A stretch of DNA of 64,000 bases from an uncultured Agrobacterium sp. (GTDB lineage Bacteria; Pseudomonadota; Alphaproteobacteria; Rhizobiales; Rhizobiaceae), in contig CAJYTK010000022.1 in NCBI GenBank assembly GCA_913777615.1, positions 124,001 through 188,000 on the forward strand, given 5' to 3'. The translations under genes and the position numbers were made by a program. The notes beneath the pieces were generated by a model, which was not told the DNA's origin, ran no database searches, and saw only the letters and a list, made by a program, of their open reading frames with translations. Every line of letters starts with the position of its first letter. Position 1 is the first letter of the stretch. Of the stretch, positions 1 through 7,533 are shown piece after piece.

Positions 1-56
1 TTTCATCCGTCAAAAACTTGCGTTACAAGCGGCGCAATCAAAGACGAGGTTTCCAC

Positions 57-941
57 ATGGCGAGTTTTGAAAGCGAAATGCAGGCCCGGCTTCTGGCTCA
101 GGCCCTTCCCTTCATGCAGAAGTATGAAAACAAGACAATCGTCGTAAAATATGGCGGCCACGCCATGGGAGACACGGCGCTCGGAAAAGCCTTCGCCGAA
201 GACATTGCACTCCTGAAACAGTCCGGGATCAACCCGATCGTGGTGCATGGAGGGGGTCCGCAGATCGGCGCGATGCTGTCCAAGATGGGGATCGAATCGA
301 AGTTCGAAGGTGGCCTGCGCGTCACCGACGCCAAGACTGTCGAAATCGTCGAAATGGTGCTGGCGGGCTCGATCAACAAGGAGATCGTCGCGCTCATCAA
401 TCAGACCGGCGAATGGGCCATCGGGCTGTGCGGCAAGGACGGCAACATGGTTTTTGCCGAAAAGGCGCGCAAGACCGTGATCGATCCGGACAGCAATATC
501 GAGCGGGTGCTCGATCTCGGTTTCGTCGGTGAAGTCGTGGAAGTCGATCGCACCCTTCTCGATCTTCTGGCGAAATCCGAGATGATCCCGGTCATCGCTC
601 CCGTGGCGCCTGGCCGCGACGGCGCCACTTACAACATCAATGCCGATACATTTGCCGGCGCCATTGCCGGTGCGCTGCACGCGACACGCTTGCTGTTCCT
701 TACCGATGTCGAAGGCGTTCTCGACAAGAACAAGGAACTGATCAAGGAATTGACGGTCTCCCAGGCCAAGGCCCTTATCAAGGACGGCACGATTTCCGGC
801 GGGATGATCCCGAAGGTGGAAACCTGCATCGAGGCGATTAAGGCGGGTGTTCAGGGCGTCGTCATTCTGAACGGCAAGACTGCCCACTCGGTTCTTCTGG
901 AGATCTTTACGGAAGGCGCCGGCACACTGATCGTGCCTTGA
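57..941 (+). CDS. argB: Acetylglutamate kinase
   Basis: Phosphorylates N-acetyl-L-glutamate with ATP, the second step of arginine biosynthesis in the cytosol. The 294-residue protein shows the amino-acid kinase fold: Lys31 in VVKYGG, the glycine-rich IVVHGGG loop near residues 61-67, and GGMIPKVE near the C-terminus. The helix before the kinase core (residues 4-24) is the N-terminal extension that, in the family, marks the hexameric, arginine-inhibited form, so feedback control by arginine is inferred. The ATG at 57 is preferred because AGACGAGG lies just upstream; an in-frame codon at 18 would add 13 residues unlike the family. It ends convergently with the transporter that follows, with a shared hairpin between them. 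Confidence 0.96.
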   Translation: MASFESEMQARLLAQALPFMQKYENKTIVVKYGGHAMGDTALGKAFAEDIALLKQSGINPIVVHGGGPQIGAMLSKMGIESKFEGGLRVTDAKTVEIVEMVLAGSINKEIVALINQTGEWAIGLCGKDGNMVFAEKARKTVIDPDSNIERVLDLGFVGEVVEVDRTLLDLLAKSEMIPVIAPVAPGRDGATYNINADTFAGAIAGALHATRLLFLTDVEGVLDKNKELIKELTVSQAKALIKDGTISGGMIPKVETCIEAIKAGVQGVVILNGKTAHSVLLEIFTEGAGTLIVP

Positions 942-949
942 GACACAAG

Positions 950-1002
950 CCTTCGGCTTTGGTGAGAGCGTTTCCTCGTTATGGAAACGTTCTAGCCGAA
1001 GG
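950..1002. terminator. Two-tier hairpin between convergent genes
   Basis: A 9-bp outer stem (950-958 with 994-1002) encloses an 11-bp stem (965-975 with 983-993, one G-T pair) with a 7-base loop. It lies just after argB and overlaps the last codons of the convergent transporter gene. There is no long T run, so use as a bidirectional terminator is an inference from position and structure. Confidence 0.5.
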
Positions 1003-1909
1003 CGAGAAGAGCCAAAACGCCGAGGACGATCAACAGACAGCCCATCAATTCAAGTCTGTTGATCTTCTCCTTGAAGACGAACACCGTCGAGGCGAATGCA
1101 AAGAGCATTTCCACCTGCGCCAGAGCCTTGACGATTGCGGCCTGTTGCAGCGTCATCGCCGTGAACCAGCCGAATGAGGCGGTAGCGCCGACAAAACCGA
1201 CGGCGATCCCCGACTTCCAAGCTTTGGCGATACGCGCAAGCTCCTCGCGCTCTCGCAACAAAATCCAGATGAGCATTGCAACAGTCTGGGTCACGATGAC
1301 CACGACCAGTGTAAAGCTCGCCTGCATGACTGCGTCCGGTGCTGGCAGGCTGGACGCAATCGACAGCGATGCGGACCGATAGGCGACCGAGGAAAGACCG
1401 AAAAGAGCGCCCGATGCGAGGCCAATGCCCGCAATGCGGCTGAACACGGATGTTATGATGGAAACGGGCGAAAGCGCCGTTCTCGCTACGGAAATCAGCA
1501 TGACACCTGAGACCGAGATGGCAATGGCCAGCAGCGTCCCGGCACTCACGCTTTCCCCAACGAAAACGAGAGCGAACAGTGCAGCCTGTGCGGGTTCCGT
1601 GCGCGAATAGGCTGTGCCGACGGCGAAGTTGCGGAAGGAAAACAAATGCACGAGCAGGAAGGTCGCACCGATCTGCGTCATCGAACCGATCGCCGACCAG
1701 AGTACAAAGTCTCCGTTGATCGATGGCAGTGGCCTCGCCAACCCGAAATGCAGGATGGCAAGATAGACGAGCGCAAAGGGCATGCCGAAACCGAAGCGCA
1801 CAAAGGTCGCGCCAGTGGTGCCCATGCTCTTTTTCAGGTGTTTTTGAAAGGTCGAGCGCAAATTCTGCAAGAAAGCGCTGACCAGGGTGATGCCGATCCA
1901 CAATTCCAT
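992..1909 (-). CDS. DMT/EamA-family membrane transporter
   Basis: An integral inner-membrane protein of 305 residues with about ten hydrophobic segments in two repeated halves, the usual layout of the EamA (drug/metabolite transporter) family. The second half ends with the typical EamA pattern of a long helix followed by a short KINRLELMG loop and a final hydrophobic helix. The substrate cannot be read from sequence; relatives export amino acids, sugars or other metabolites. The MELWIG start at 1909 is preferred; an ATG at 1924 would add five residues and neither has a clear ribosome-binding site. It converges on argB and is probably transcribed alone. Family assignment is firm, function is open. 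Confidence 0.85.
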   Translation of the reverse strand: MELWIGITLVSAFLQNLRSTFQKHLKKSMGTTGATFVRFGFGMPFALVYLAILHFGLARPLPSINGDFVLWSAIGSMTQIGATFLLVHLFSFRNFAVGTAYSRTEPAQAALFALVFVGESVSAGTLLAIAISVSGVMLISVARTALSPVSIITSVFSRIAGIGLASGALFGLSSVAYRSASLSIASSLPAPDAVMQASFTLVVVIVTQTVAMLIWILLREREELARIAKAWKSGIAVGFVGATASFGWFTAMTLQQAAIVKALAQVEMLFAFASTVFVFKEKINRLELMGCLLIVLGVLALLAFG

Positions 1910-2013
1910 GCTCTCGATTAGCATCCGCGCAGGTCAACCGCCAAGGACGGTTTTCGTGACTGTAAGCGCGTTTTCGATTTTATTTGACCGATGAAAAGGG
2001 CATAAAGCCTTTC

Positions 2014-2733
2014 ATGAACACAAAGCCAAAAAACACAGCCGAGCCCGCCGATTTCGCCCATGTGACGGAGTGGGTCTTCGATCTCGATAACACGCTCTAT
2101 CCGCATCACATCAACTTCTTTTCCCAGATCGACCGCAACATGACCGCCTATGTGGCGGAGCTGTTGCAGATGGACCCCGAGGAGGCGCGCGTTCTTCAGA
2201 AGCGCTACTACCATGAGCACGGAACGACGCTCCAAGGACTGATGATCCATTACGGCATCGACCCTAACGACTTTCTGGAAAAGGCCCATGCGATTGATTA
2301 CTCGGCTCTTCTCCCCGATCCGGCGCTCGGGGAGGCGATCAAGGCTCTGCCTGGCCGCAAATTCATTCTGACCAATGGCAGCGTCAAGCACGCGCAGGCG
2401 GCGGCTGGCGCATTGGGGATTCTCGAGCACTTCGAGGATATCTTCGACATCGTGGCAGCAGGCTATCTGCCGAAACCTGCAGGACAGACCTACGAGAAAT
2501 TTGCCGCATTGACACAGCTCGACACCAAAAAGGCTGCGATGTTTGAGGACCTGCCGCGCAACCTTGCTGCGCCCAAGGCCATGGGGATGCGGACTGTGCT
2601 CCTCGTTCCACGCAACCTCGAAGGCATTGTCATGGAGCGCTGGGAAATTCCTGCCGAGACCGACGACCATATCGATTACATCACCGATAACCTGTCGGAA
2701 TTTTTGACGGGCCTTCAATCCAGCCGGGATTAA
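2014..2733 (+). CDS. HAD-family pyrimidine 5'-nucleotidase
   Basis: A cytosolic haloacid-dehalogenase-type phosphatase of 239 residues. Motif I is FDLDNTLYP near residue 24 (nucleophile and acid Asp), motif II is ILTNGS, and motifs III/IV are in MFEDLPRNLAAPK. This arrangement matches the pyrimidine 5'-nucleotidase (SDT1-like) branch, which dephosphorylates UMP/CMP-type nucleotides; the exact substrate is inferred. The ATG at 2014 gives the family's usual short N-terminal tail. A TTG at 1984 is in frame but unconvincing. It is divergent from the DMT transporter and may have its own promoter in the 75 bp between. Confidence 0.88.
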   Translation: MNTKPKNTAEPADFAHVTEWVFDLDNTLYPHHINFFSQIDRNMTAYVAELLQMDPEEARVLQKRYYHEHGTTLQGLMIHYGIDPNDFLEKAHAIDYSALLPDPALGEAIKALPGRKFILTNGSVKHAQAAAGALGILEHFEDIFDIVAAGYLPKPAGQTYEKFAALTQLDTKKAAMFEDLPRNLAAPKAMGMRTVLLVPRNLEGIVMERWEIPAETDDHIDYITDNLSEFLTGLQSSRD

Positions 2734-2745
2734 GGCACGCCGTAT

Positions 2746-2774
2746 ATTACCGATATTTCATATGCATTACCGAT
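2746..2774. promoter_or_regulatory. Phased direct repeats upstream of the EF-hand gene
   Basis: Two identical 9-mers ATTACCGAT lie at 2746-2754 and 2766-2774, exactly 20 bp apart (two helical turns), 69 bp before the EF-hand start codon. This is a plausible regulator-binding site; the regulator is unknown. Confidence 0.4.
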
Positions 2775-2842
2775 GTTTAACTGGTGGGAACGAAGCGTCG
2801 CCTCTAGCGTCTTATGAGGGACATCAAAGGAAAGGTTTCGAT

Positions 2843-3439
2843 ATGCTAAAACGGAAGATCGCCATCACCGCACTTGGCGCTGCCCTGATGCTCAGCACCA
2901 CTGCGTCCATGACGATTGCAGCTCCTCGTGGTGGCGCCGACCGGGATGGTCCGCGCATGCGCCCGGAGCCGATGTTCGTTCATCTCTTGAAGGTCGCCGA
3001 TACCAATAAGGACGGCAAGATCACCAAGGAGGAGTTCAACGCGCGCCAGGAAGCCCTGTTCACCGAGATCGATGCCGACAAGGATGGATCTATCACGCCG
3101 AAGGAAATGCGTGATTATCGCAAGACGAAGATGGACGCATGGCGCGCGGCCAATCCGAAGCCTGAAAAAGCTGCCACCGAAGGCAGCGAGAAGAAGGCCG
3201 AAGGCGACAAGAAGGACAGCGAGCGCGAGAGCAAGCCTCGTCAGGCACGCGAAGACGGCAAGGGTAAAGGTCGTAAAGGCAAGATGGGCGGCATGTTCGC
3301 CACGGCCGATACGGACGGCAACGGCCAGCTCAGCAAGCCTGAATTCATGGCTGCTGGCGAAAAGATCTTCACACGCCTCGACAGCAATGGTGATGGCGTC
3401 ATCAGCATTGATGACATGCCGGACCGTCCCTGGCTGTAA
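2843..3439 (+). CDS. Secreted EF-hand calcium-binding protein
   Basis: A 198-residue exported protein. Residues 1-26 form a clear signal peptide (basic MLKRK, a hydrophobic core, then an ATIAA-like cleavage region). Four EF-hand loops follow in two pairs: DTNKDGKITKEE and DADKDGSITPKE, then DTDGNGQLSKPE and DSNGDGVISIDD, each with the canonical acidic and glycine positions. Between the pairs is a highly charged Lys/Glu-rich linker of about 60 residues ending in a Gly/Lys run. A role as periplasmic or extracellular calcium binder or sensor is inferred. The ATG at 2843 has AAAGGAAAGG upstream and starts the signal peptide; the 27 residues in frame before it are not convincing. It is monocistronic, with a strong terminator after it. 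Confidence 0.85.
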   Translation: MLKRKIAITALGAALMLSTTASMTIAAPRGGADRDGPRMRPEPMFVHLLKVADTNKDGKITKEEFNARQEALFTEIDADKDGSITPKEMRDYRKTKMDAWRAANPKPEKAATEGSEKKAEGDKKDSERESKPRQAREDGKGKGRKGKMGGMFATADTDGNGQLSKPEFMAAGEKIFTRLDSNGDGVISIDDMPDRPWL

Positions 3440-3459
3440 AACTCAGTTGCGTTTCATGA

Positions 3460-3486
3460 GGCCCGCCCCACGAGGGTGGGCCTTTT
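3460..3486 (+). terminator. Rho-independent terminator of the EF-hand gene
   Basis: A 9-bp G/C-rich stem (3460-3468 with 3474-3482, one G-T pair), a 5-base loop CACGA, then TTTT. Confidence 0.85.
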
Positions 3487-3534
3487 GATATGGGGCGTTT
3501 CCGTCAGGACCAACTGGCGTCCTTGAGAGGGCGT

Positions 3535-3792
3535 TCAGTGCAAGCTGATGGTGCGCAACTCGTCCTCAGCCGCCTTGAAAAAGGTGCTGGAGCGGTTGTC
3601 GGTCAAAAGAATGGGCGTTCCGTCAGCTCCGAAAAGAGCCCAAAGATCGAGGCCTGGATCAAGCTCAGGCGCTTCGGGAAAGCATTTGGATACCTGTTCA
3701 GCCCGCATCTTGCGAATGTAGCCCACTTCACCGGCACCAAGATGGGCAAGCTGGGATTTGGTCAGGCGCGCATGCGCTTCTTTTAAAAGCAT
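3535..3792 (-). CDS. DUF1150 family small protein
   Basis: An 85-residue soluble protein matching the DUF1150 family of alphaproteobacteria, a family of unknown function often encoded just after a small heat-shock gene. The start at 3792 is supported by GGAGG eight bases upstream. No catalytic motif is visible; the second half contains a conserved-looking LDLWALFGADGTPI segment. It lies 165 bp downstream of hsp20 on the same strand, so co-transcription and a stress link are inferred. The 165-bp gap holds a nested inverted repeat (3860-3902) but no gene. Confidence 0.8.
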   Translation of the reverse strand: MLLKEAHARLTKSQLAHLGAGEVGYIRKMRAEQVSKCFPEAPELDPGLDLWALFGADGTPILLTDNRSSTFFKAAEDELRTISLH

Positions 3793-3957
3793 ATTTCAGC
3801 CTCCATAGAGCGCCGCCTGTCCGTCAAGAACATGCTTGAGACGCTCTGAACTTCACGTCGGCGCGTGATTTGCCTGAGCGAAATCACCAGGAACTTCGCG
3901 CCGATTCATTGCTTCAGAACCAGAATACTGACCGGAATCAGCATGATGGCCTGAAGA

Positions 3958-4383
3958 CTACTGTGAGACGGAAATGTTAATTTTCTTCACCACGTTGGAG
4001 ATTTCCGGACGGGTGAGTTCAATGGAAAGAAGACCATTCTTCAGACGTGCGGCATTCACCTGCATGCCGTCGGCCAGCACGAACACGCGCTGAAACTGCC
4101 GCGCCGCGATACCGCGATAGAGGTAGTCACGCTTTTCCTGATCCTGCTGGCGCCCGCGGATGATGAGCTGATTATCCGCCGTGGTCACGTCTAGGTCGTC
4201 TTCGGAAAAACCGGCAACGGCGATGGTGATGCGAAGCCGCTCCGGCTGCGATCCGTCGGCGGCCAAACGCTCGATATTATAAGGAGGATAGCCGTCATTC
4301 GACTTTGCCATGCGCTCTAGCGTTTTTTCCATGGCATCGAAGCCCAGCATAAGCGGGTGCGTGAAGGGTGTCATACGGCTCAT
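3958..4383 (-). CDS. Small heat-shock protein, Hsp20 family
   Basis: A 141-residue ATP-independent chaperone that binds unfolding proteins in the cytosol. The alpha-crystallin domain starts near residue 40 (PPYNIERL), followed by ITIAVAGFSEDDL and the LIIRGRQ strand. The DYLYRGIAARQFQRVF block and the NGLLSIELTRP C-terminal strand are typical of the rhizobial HspC/IbpA class. The ATG at 4383 is preferred over 4401 because AAGGA (4393-4397) is then correctly spaced, and because 4401 would lie inside the RNA hairpin that seems to control translation. Upstream are a heat-shock-type promoter and a ROSE-like element; DUF1150 follows on the same strand. Confidence 0.93.
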   Translation of the reverse strand: MSRMTPFTHPLMLGFDAMEKTLERMAKSNDGYPPYNIERLAADGSQPERLRITIAVAGFSEDDLDVTTADNQLIIRGRQQDQEKRDYLYRGIAARQFQRVFVLADGMQVNAARLKNGLLSIELTRPEISNVVKKINISVSQ

Positions 4384-4391
4384 AATCCAGT

Positions 4392-4410
4392 GTCCTTGCA
4401 TCCAAGCGAC
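4392..4410 (-). promoter_or_regulatory. ROSE-like RNA thermometer hairpin before hsp20
   Basis: On the transcribed strand GUC-G-CUUG, loop GAUG, then CAAG-GAC forms a 7-bp stem with one bulged G and sequesters the AAGGA ribosome-binding site nine bases before the hsp20 ATG. The anti-ribosome-binding strand contains UCGCU, which fits the U(U/C)GCU signature of ROSE thermometers known before rhizobial small heat-shock genes. The match was found by eye; melting behaviour is inferred. Confidence 0.6.
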
Positions 4411-4469
4411 GATCTTGTGGCGCGCGCGTCATGATGCGGCACCCAGCCCCGGTTCGGCAGCTCTTTCGC

Positions 4470-4498
4470 ATATGGTAACATGGTGTTCGAAACGCAAG
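4470..4498 (-). promoter_or_regulatory. Heat-shock-type (RpoH-like) promoter for hsp20
   Basis: On the minus strand CTTGCG (4498-4493), 17 bases, then CCATAT (4475-4470) resembles the alphaproteobacterial RpoH consensus (CTTG, spacer, CYTATNT). A start site near 4462 would give a leader of about 80 nt, the usual size for a ROSE-controlled gene. Confidence 0.45.
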
Positions 4499-4605
4499 AA
4501 CACGACTTCTCGAAAAGCGCCGCACCCGACAGGACCTCAGAGAGGCCATTGACAAGGCGGCAAAAGCAGCTTGAAAAGACATCGATCAAGACAAACAGGA
4601 TTATC

Positions 4606-5550
4606 ATGGCCGAGCGCAGAAAAATCATTATCGACACCGATCCCGGGCAGGACGACGCGGCAGCGATCATGCTCGCTCTTGCAAGTCCCGAAGAGATCGA
4701 AATTCTCGGTCTCTGCGCTGTGGCCGGCAACGTGCCACTTAAACTCACGAGCCGCAATATCCGCATCGTCCTTGAACTTTGCAACCGTTCGGACGTCCCT
4801 GTTTACGAAGGCTGCGAGCGTCCTCTGGTTCGTCCGCCGATCACCGCCGAGCATGTGCATGGCAGCACAGGTCTAGACGGCCCGACCCTGCCGGAGCCGA
4901 CACTTGCCGCACAGCCGCAGCATGCGGTAGATTTCATTATCGAAACGCTTCGTCGCGAGCCGGAAGGCACGGTGACGCTCTGCACGCTCGGCGCACTCAC
5001 CAATATCGCTACCGCTCTTCAAAAGGCGCCGGATATCGCGCCGCGGGTGAAGGAACTGGTGCTGATGGGCGGCGGTTTTTTCGAAGGCGGCAATATTACG
5101 CCAGCGGCCGAATTCAACATCTATGTCGATCCACATGCTGCCGATATCGTGTTCCGTTCCGGCATTCCGCTCGTCATGATGCCGCTCGACGTGACGCACA
5201 AGCTTTTGACCACAAAGGCCCGCGTCGCCCGCATTCGCGATATTGGCACACATCCAGCCATCGCCATGGCCGAGATGCTGGAATTCTTCGAACGCTTTGA
5301 CGTGGAGAAATACGGTTCCGACGGCGGGCCTCTGCATGATCCAACCGTGATTGCCTATCTGATCAAGCCTGAGCTTTTCGCTGGGCGCGATTGCAACGTG
5401 GAAATCGAAACATCATCCGAGTTGACCATGGGCATGACAGTGGTCGACTGGTGGAAGGTGACCAACCGTCCGGTCAATGCCAAGGTGTTGCGCGACGTGG
5501 ATGCGGACGGCTTCTTCGCGCTTTTGACAGAGCGTTTTGCGCGGCTCTGA
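4606..5550 (+). CDS. Inosine-uridine-preferring nucleoside hydrolase
   Basis: Cleaves the N-glycosidic bond of ribonucleosides to a base and ribose for nucleoside salvage. The 314-residue protein starts almost at once with DTDPGQDDAAA, the calcium-binding Asp cluster that defines the family, and continues with the CTLGALTNIA and VLMGGGFFEGGNITPAAEFN blocks that bind substrate, and LHDPTVIAYL near the C-terminus. The ATG at 4606 is preferred: it has CAGGA upstream and gives the family's short N-terminus, while the open frame back to 4480 overlaps the hsp20 promoter. It is divergent from hsp20 and convergent with the LOG gene, from which a 12-bp terminator hairpin separates it. Confidence 0.92.
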   Translation: MAERRKIIIDTDPGQDDAAAIMLALASPEEIEILGLCAVAGNVPLKLTSRNIRIVLELCNRSDVPVYEGCERPLVRPPITAEHVHGSTGLDGPTLPEPTLAAQPQHAVDFIIETLRREPEGTVTLCTLGALTNIATALQKAPDIAPRVKELVLMGGGFFEGGNITPAAEFNIYVDPHAADIVFRSGIPLVMMPLDVTHKLLTTKARVARIRDIGTHPAIAMAEMLEFFERFDVEKYGSDGGPLHDPTVIAYLIKPELFAGRDCNVEIETSSELTMGMTVVDWWKVTNRPVNAKVLRDVDADGFFALLTERFARL

Positions 5551-5566
5551 TCGCCGCTTGATCATC

Positions 5567-5600
5567 ATGCCCGGGCTCACAAACAATCGAGCCCGGGCAT
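5567..5600. terminator. Bidirectional terminator
   Basis: A perfect 12-bp inverted repeat (5567-5578 with 5589-5600), 10-base loop, between convergent genes, with short T/A runs on either side. Confidence 0.85.
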
Positions 5601-5638
5601 TTATAGATGATGTTTATCCTTCCGAGGATCGGAAGCTC

Positions 5639-6499
5639 TTACAGTTCGTAGAAATCGGCTACGATCTTCCAGGCCTCTTCCGCCGTCTCGGCGAAGTGAA
5701 ACAGGTCTATATCGTCCGGCGCGATGGTTCCGAAATCAGCCAATGCCTTGAAATTGATGATCGAATGCCAGAAGTCCTTGCCGAAAAGGATGAGCGGGAT
5801 CGGTGCCATGCGCTTAGTCTGGATCAGCGTTACGGTTTCGAATAGCTCGTCCATGGTGCCGAAGCCGCCCGGAAAGATGACGACGGCCTTGGCGCGCATC
5901 AGGAAGTGCATCTTGCGAATGGCAAAATAGTGGAAGTTGAAGCTGAGCTCCGGCGTTACATAAGGGTTCGGTGCCTGCTCGTGTGGCAAAAGAATATTGA
6001 GACCGATCGAGGGAGCGCCGGCTTCCGACGCCCCTCTGTTGCCCGCCTCCATCACGCCGGGGCCGCCCCCGGTCACCACCACATATTCGCGATGATCCAG
6101 TTTCTCTGCGGCACTGGCACAAAGCTTGGCGAATTTTCGCGCTTCGTCATAATAGACCGATGCCGCTTCAAGGTTCTTTTTCTGGGTTTCGTTGCGCGCC
6201 GCCCAGGCGGCAGCGCCGGGCTCAGGAATACGAGCGCCGCCAAACATGACGACGGTGGACTTGATGCCGCGTTCGGAGAGGATCATTTCCGTTTTCAGCA
6301 GTTCGAGCTGAAGACGAACAGGGCGCAATTCCTCCCGGCAGAGGAAGTCGGTATCGGTATAGGCAAGACGGTAGGATGGCGAAGCGCTTTGCGGTGTTTT
6401 TGGAATGACTTCGGCCTGATGCTTGTCATCCGAGCTGCTTTTCAGCGGGTCCCAAACCCCATCCTTGCGATGCAGCTTGCCGTTTTTCAGTTTCGCCAT
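5639..6499 (-). CDS. LOG/TIGR00730-type Rossmann-fold protein
   Basis: A 286-residue cytosolic protein. It has the LOG signature pair GGGPGVMEAGNRGA and PGGFGTMDELFE, the nucleotide-binding and catalytic motifs of cytokinin riboside 5'-monophosphate phosphoribohydrolases (the family is often mis-annotated as lysine decarboxylase). An N-terminal part of about 90 residues precedes the core, making it longer than plant LOG proteins. The general reaction is hydrolysis of a nucleoside monophosphate to base plus ribose 5-phosphate; the true substrate here is inferred. The ATG at 6499 has GGAAAGG seven bases upstream; an ATG two codons earlier is also possible. It is convergent with the nucleoside hydrolase and divergent from dapD. 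Confidence 0.87.
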   Translation of the reverse strand: MAKLKNGKLHRKDGVWDPLKSSSDDKHQAEVIPKTPQSASPSYRLAYTDTDFLCREELRPVRLQLELLKTEMILSERGIKSTVVMFGGARIPEPGAAAWAARNETQKKNLEAASVYYDEARKFAKLCASAAEKLDHREYVVVTGGGPGVMEAGNRGASEAGAPSIGLNILLPHEQAPNPYVTPELSFNFHYFAIRKMHFLMRAKAVVIFPGGFGTMDELFETVTLIQTKRMAPIPLILFGKDFWHSIINFKALADFGTIAPDDIDLFHFAETAEEAWKIVADFYEL

Positions 6500-6646
6500 T
6501 TCCATGCCTTTCCGATGCTGACGTCAAATCGCCCAAATCGCATTGACGCACTTGAAACACTCGCTTAGAGCAATTGACCGTGTCCGGCCAGCGGTGCGGA
6601 TGTTTCCCTGAAAATGACGATAGTCAGCGAAGTTTAAGGAATTCTC

Positions 6647-7501
6647 ATGAGCAGCTCGGAACTCGGCACTCTCGAAAACATCATCGAAACCGCATTCGAA
6701 AACCGCGACGGTGTGAATACCTCCACCAAGGGAGAAATTCGCGATGCGGTGGAGACTTCGCTCAACCTTCTCGATGCTGGCGAGGTACGTGTGGCCGAGC
6801 GCGAAGCAAGCGGCAACTGGAAAGTAAACCAGTGGCTGAAGAAGGCCGTTCTGCTCTCCTTCCGCCTGAACGATATGGAAATTGTCACCGGTGGCCCAGG
6901 CGAATCCACATGGTGGGACAAGGTGCCTTCCAAGTTCGAGAATTGGGGCGAAAATCAGTTCCGTGCGGCAGGCTTCCGCGCCGTGCCGAATGCCGTCGTT
7001 CGCCGTTCCGCCTATGTGGCCAAGAACGTCGTGCTGATGCCATCCTTCGTCAATCTCGGCGCCTATGTCGATGAAGGTACCATGGTCGACACATGGGCGA
7101 CCGTCGGCTCCTGCGCCCAGATCGGCAAGCATGTTCATCTTTCCGGCGGCGTTGGCATTGGCGGCGTGCTTGAGCCACTTCAGGCAGGCCCCACCATCAT
7201 CGAAGACAATTGCTTTATCGGCGCGCGTTCGGAAGTGGTCGAAGGCTGCATCATCCGCGAAGGCTCGGTGCTCGGCATGGGCGTCTACATCGGCAAGTCC
7301 ACCAAGATCGTGAACCGCGCCACCGGCGAAATCTCTTATGGCGAAGTGCCACCCTATTCCGTCGTGGTTGCTGGCACGATGCCTGGTAAGCCCTTCCCGA
7401 ATGGCGAGCCTGGCCCAGGCCTCTATTGCGCCGTCATCGTCAAGACCGTTGACGAGAAGACACGCTCCAAGACGGGTATCAACGAGCTTCTGCGCGACTG
7501 A
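6647..7501 (+). CDS. dapD: Tetrahydrodipicolinate N-succinyltransferase
   Basis: Transfers succinyl from succinyl-CoA to tetrahydrodipicolinate in the lysine/diaminopimelate pathway. The 284-residue length is typical. After a helical N-terminal domain (to about residue 110), hexapeptide repeats form the left-handed beta helix, with [40 protein letters not shown] and a final [15 protein letters not shown] block. The start is supported by TAAGGA seven bases upstream. dapE follows 32 bp downstream, so the two consecutive pathway steps are co-transcribed. The 147-bp upstream gap, divergent from the LOG gene, holds a possible TTGACG/TAGAGC promoter (6543-6571). Confidence 0.97.
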   Translation: MSSSELGTLENIIETAFENRDGVNTSTKGEIRDAVETSLNLLDAGEVRVAEREASGNWKVNQWLKKAVLLSFRLNDMEIVTGGPGESTWWDKVPSKFENWGENQFRAAGFRAVPNAVVRRSAYVAKNVVLMPSFVNLGAYVDEGTMVDTWATVGSCAQIGKHVHLSGGVGIGGVLEPLQAGPTIIEDNCFIGARSEVVEGCIIREGSVLGMGVYIGKSTKIVNRATGEISYGEVPPYSVVVAGTMPGKPFPNGEPGPGLYCAVIVKTVDEKTRSKTGINELLRD

Positions 7502-7533
7502 AATTAAAAGACTGGCATAGAAGAGACAGCCCC

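Noticed and set aside
938..1177. Open frame following argB
   Set aside because: It overlaps the argB stop and then runs antisense into the DMT transporter gene; no homology features.
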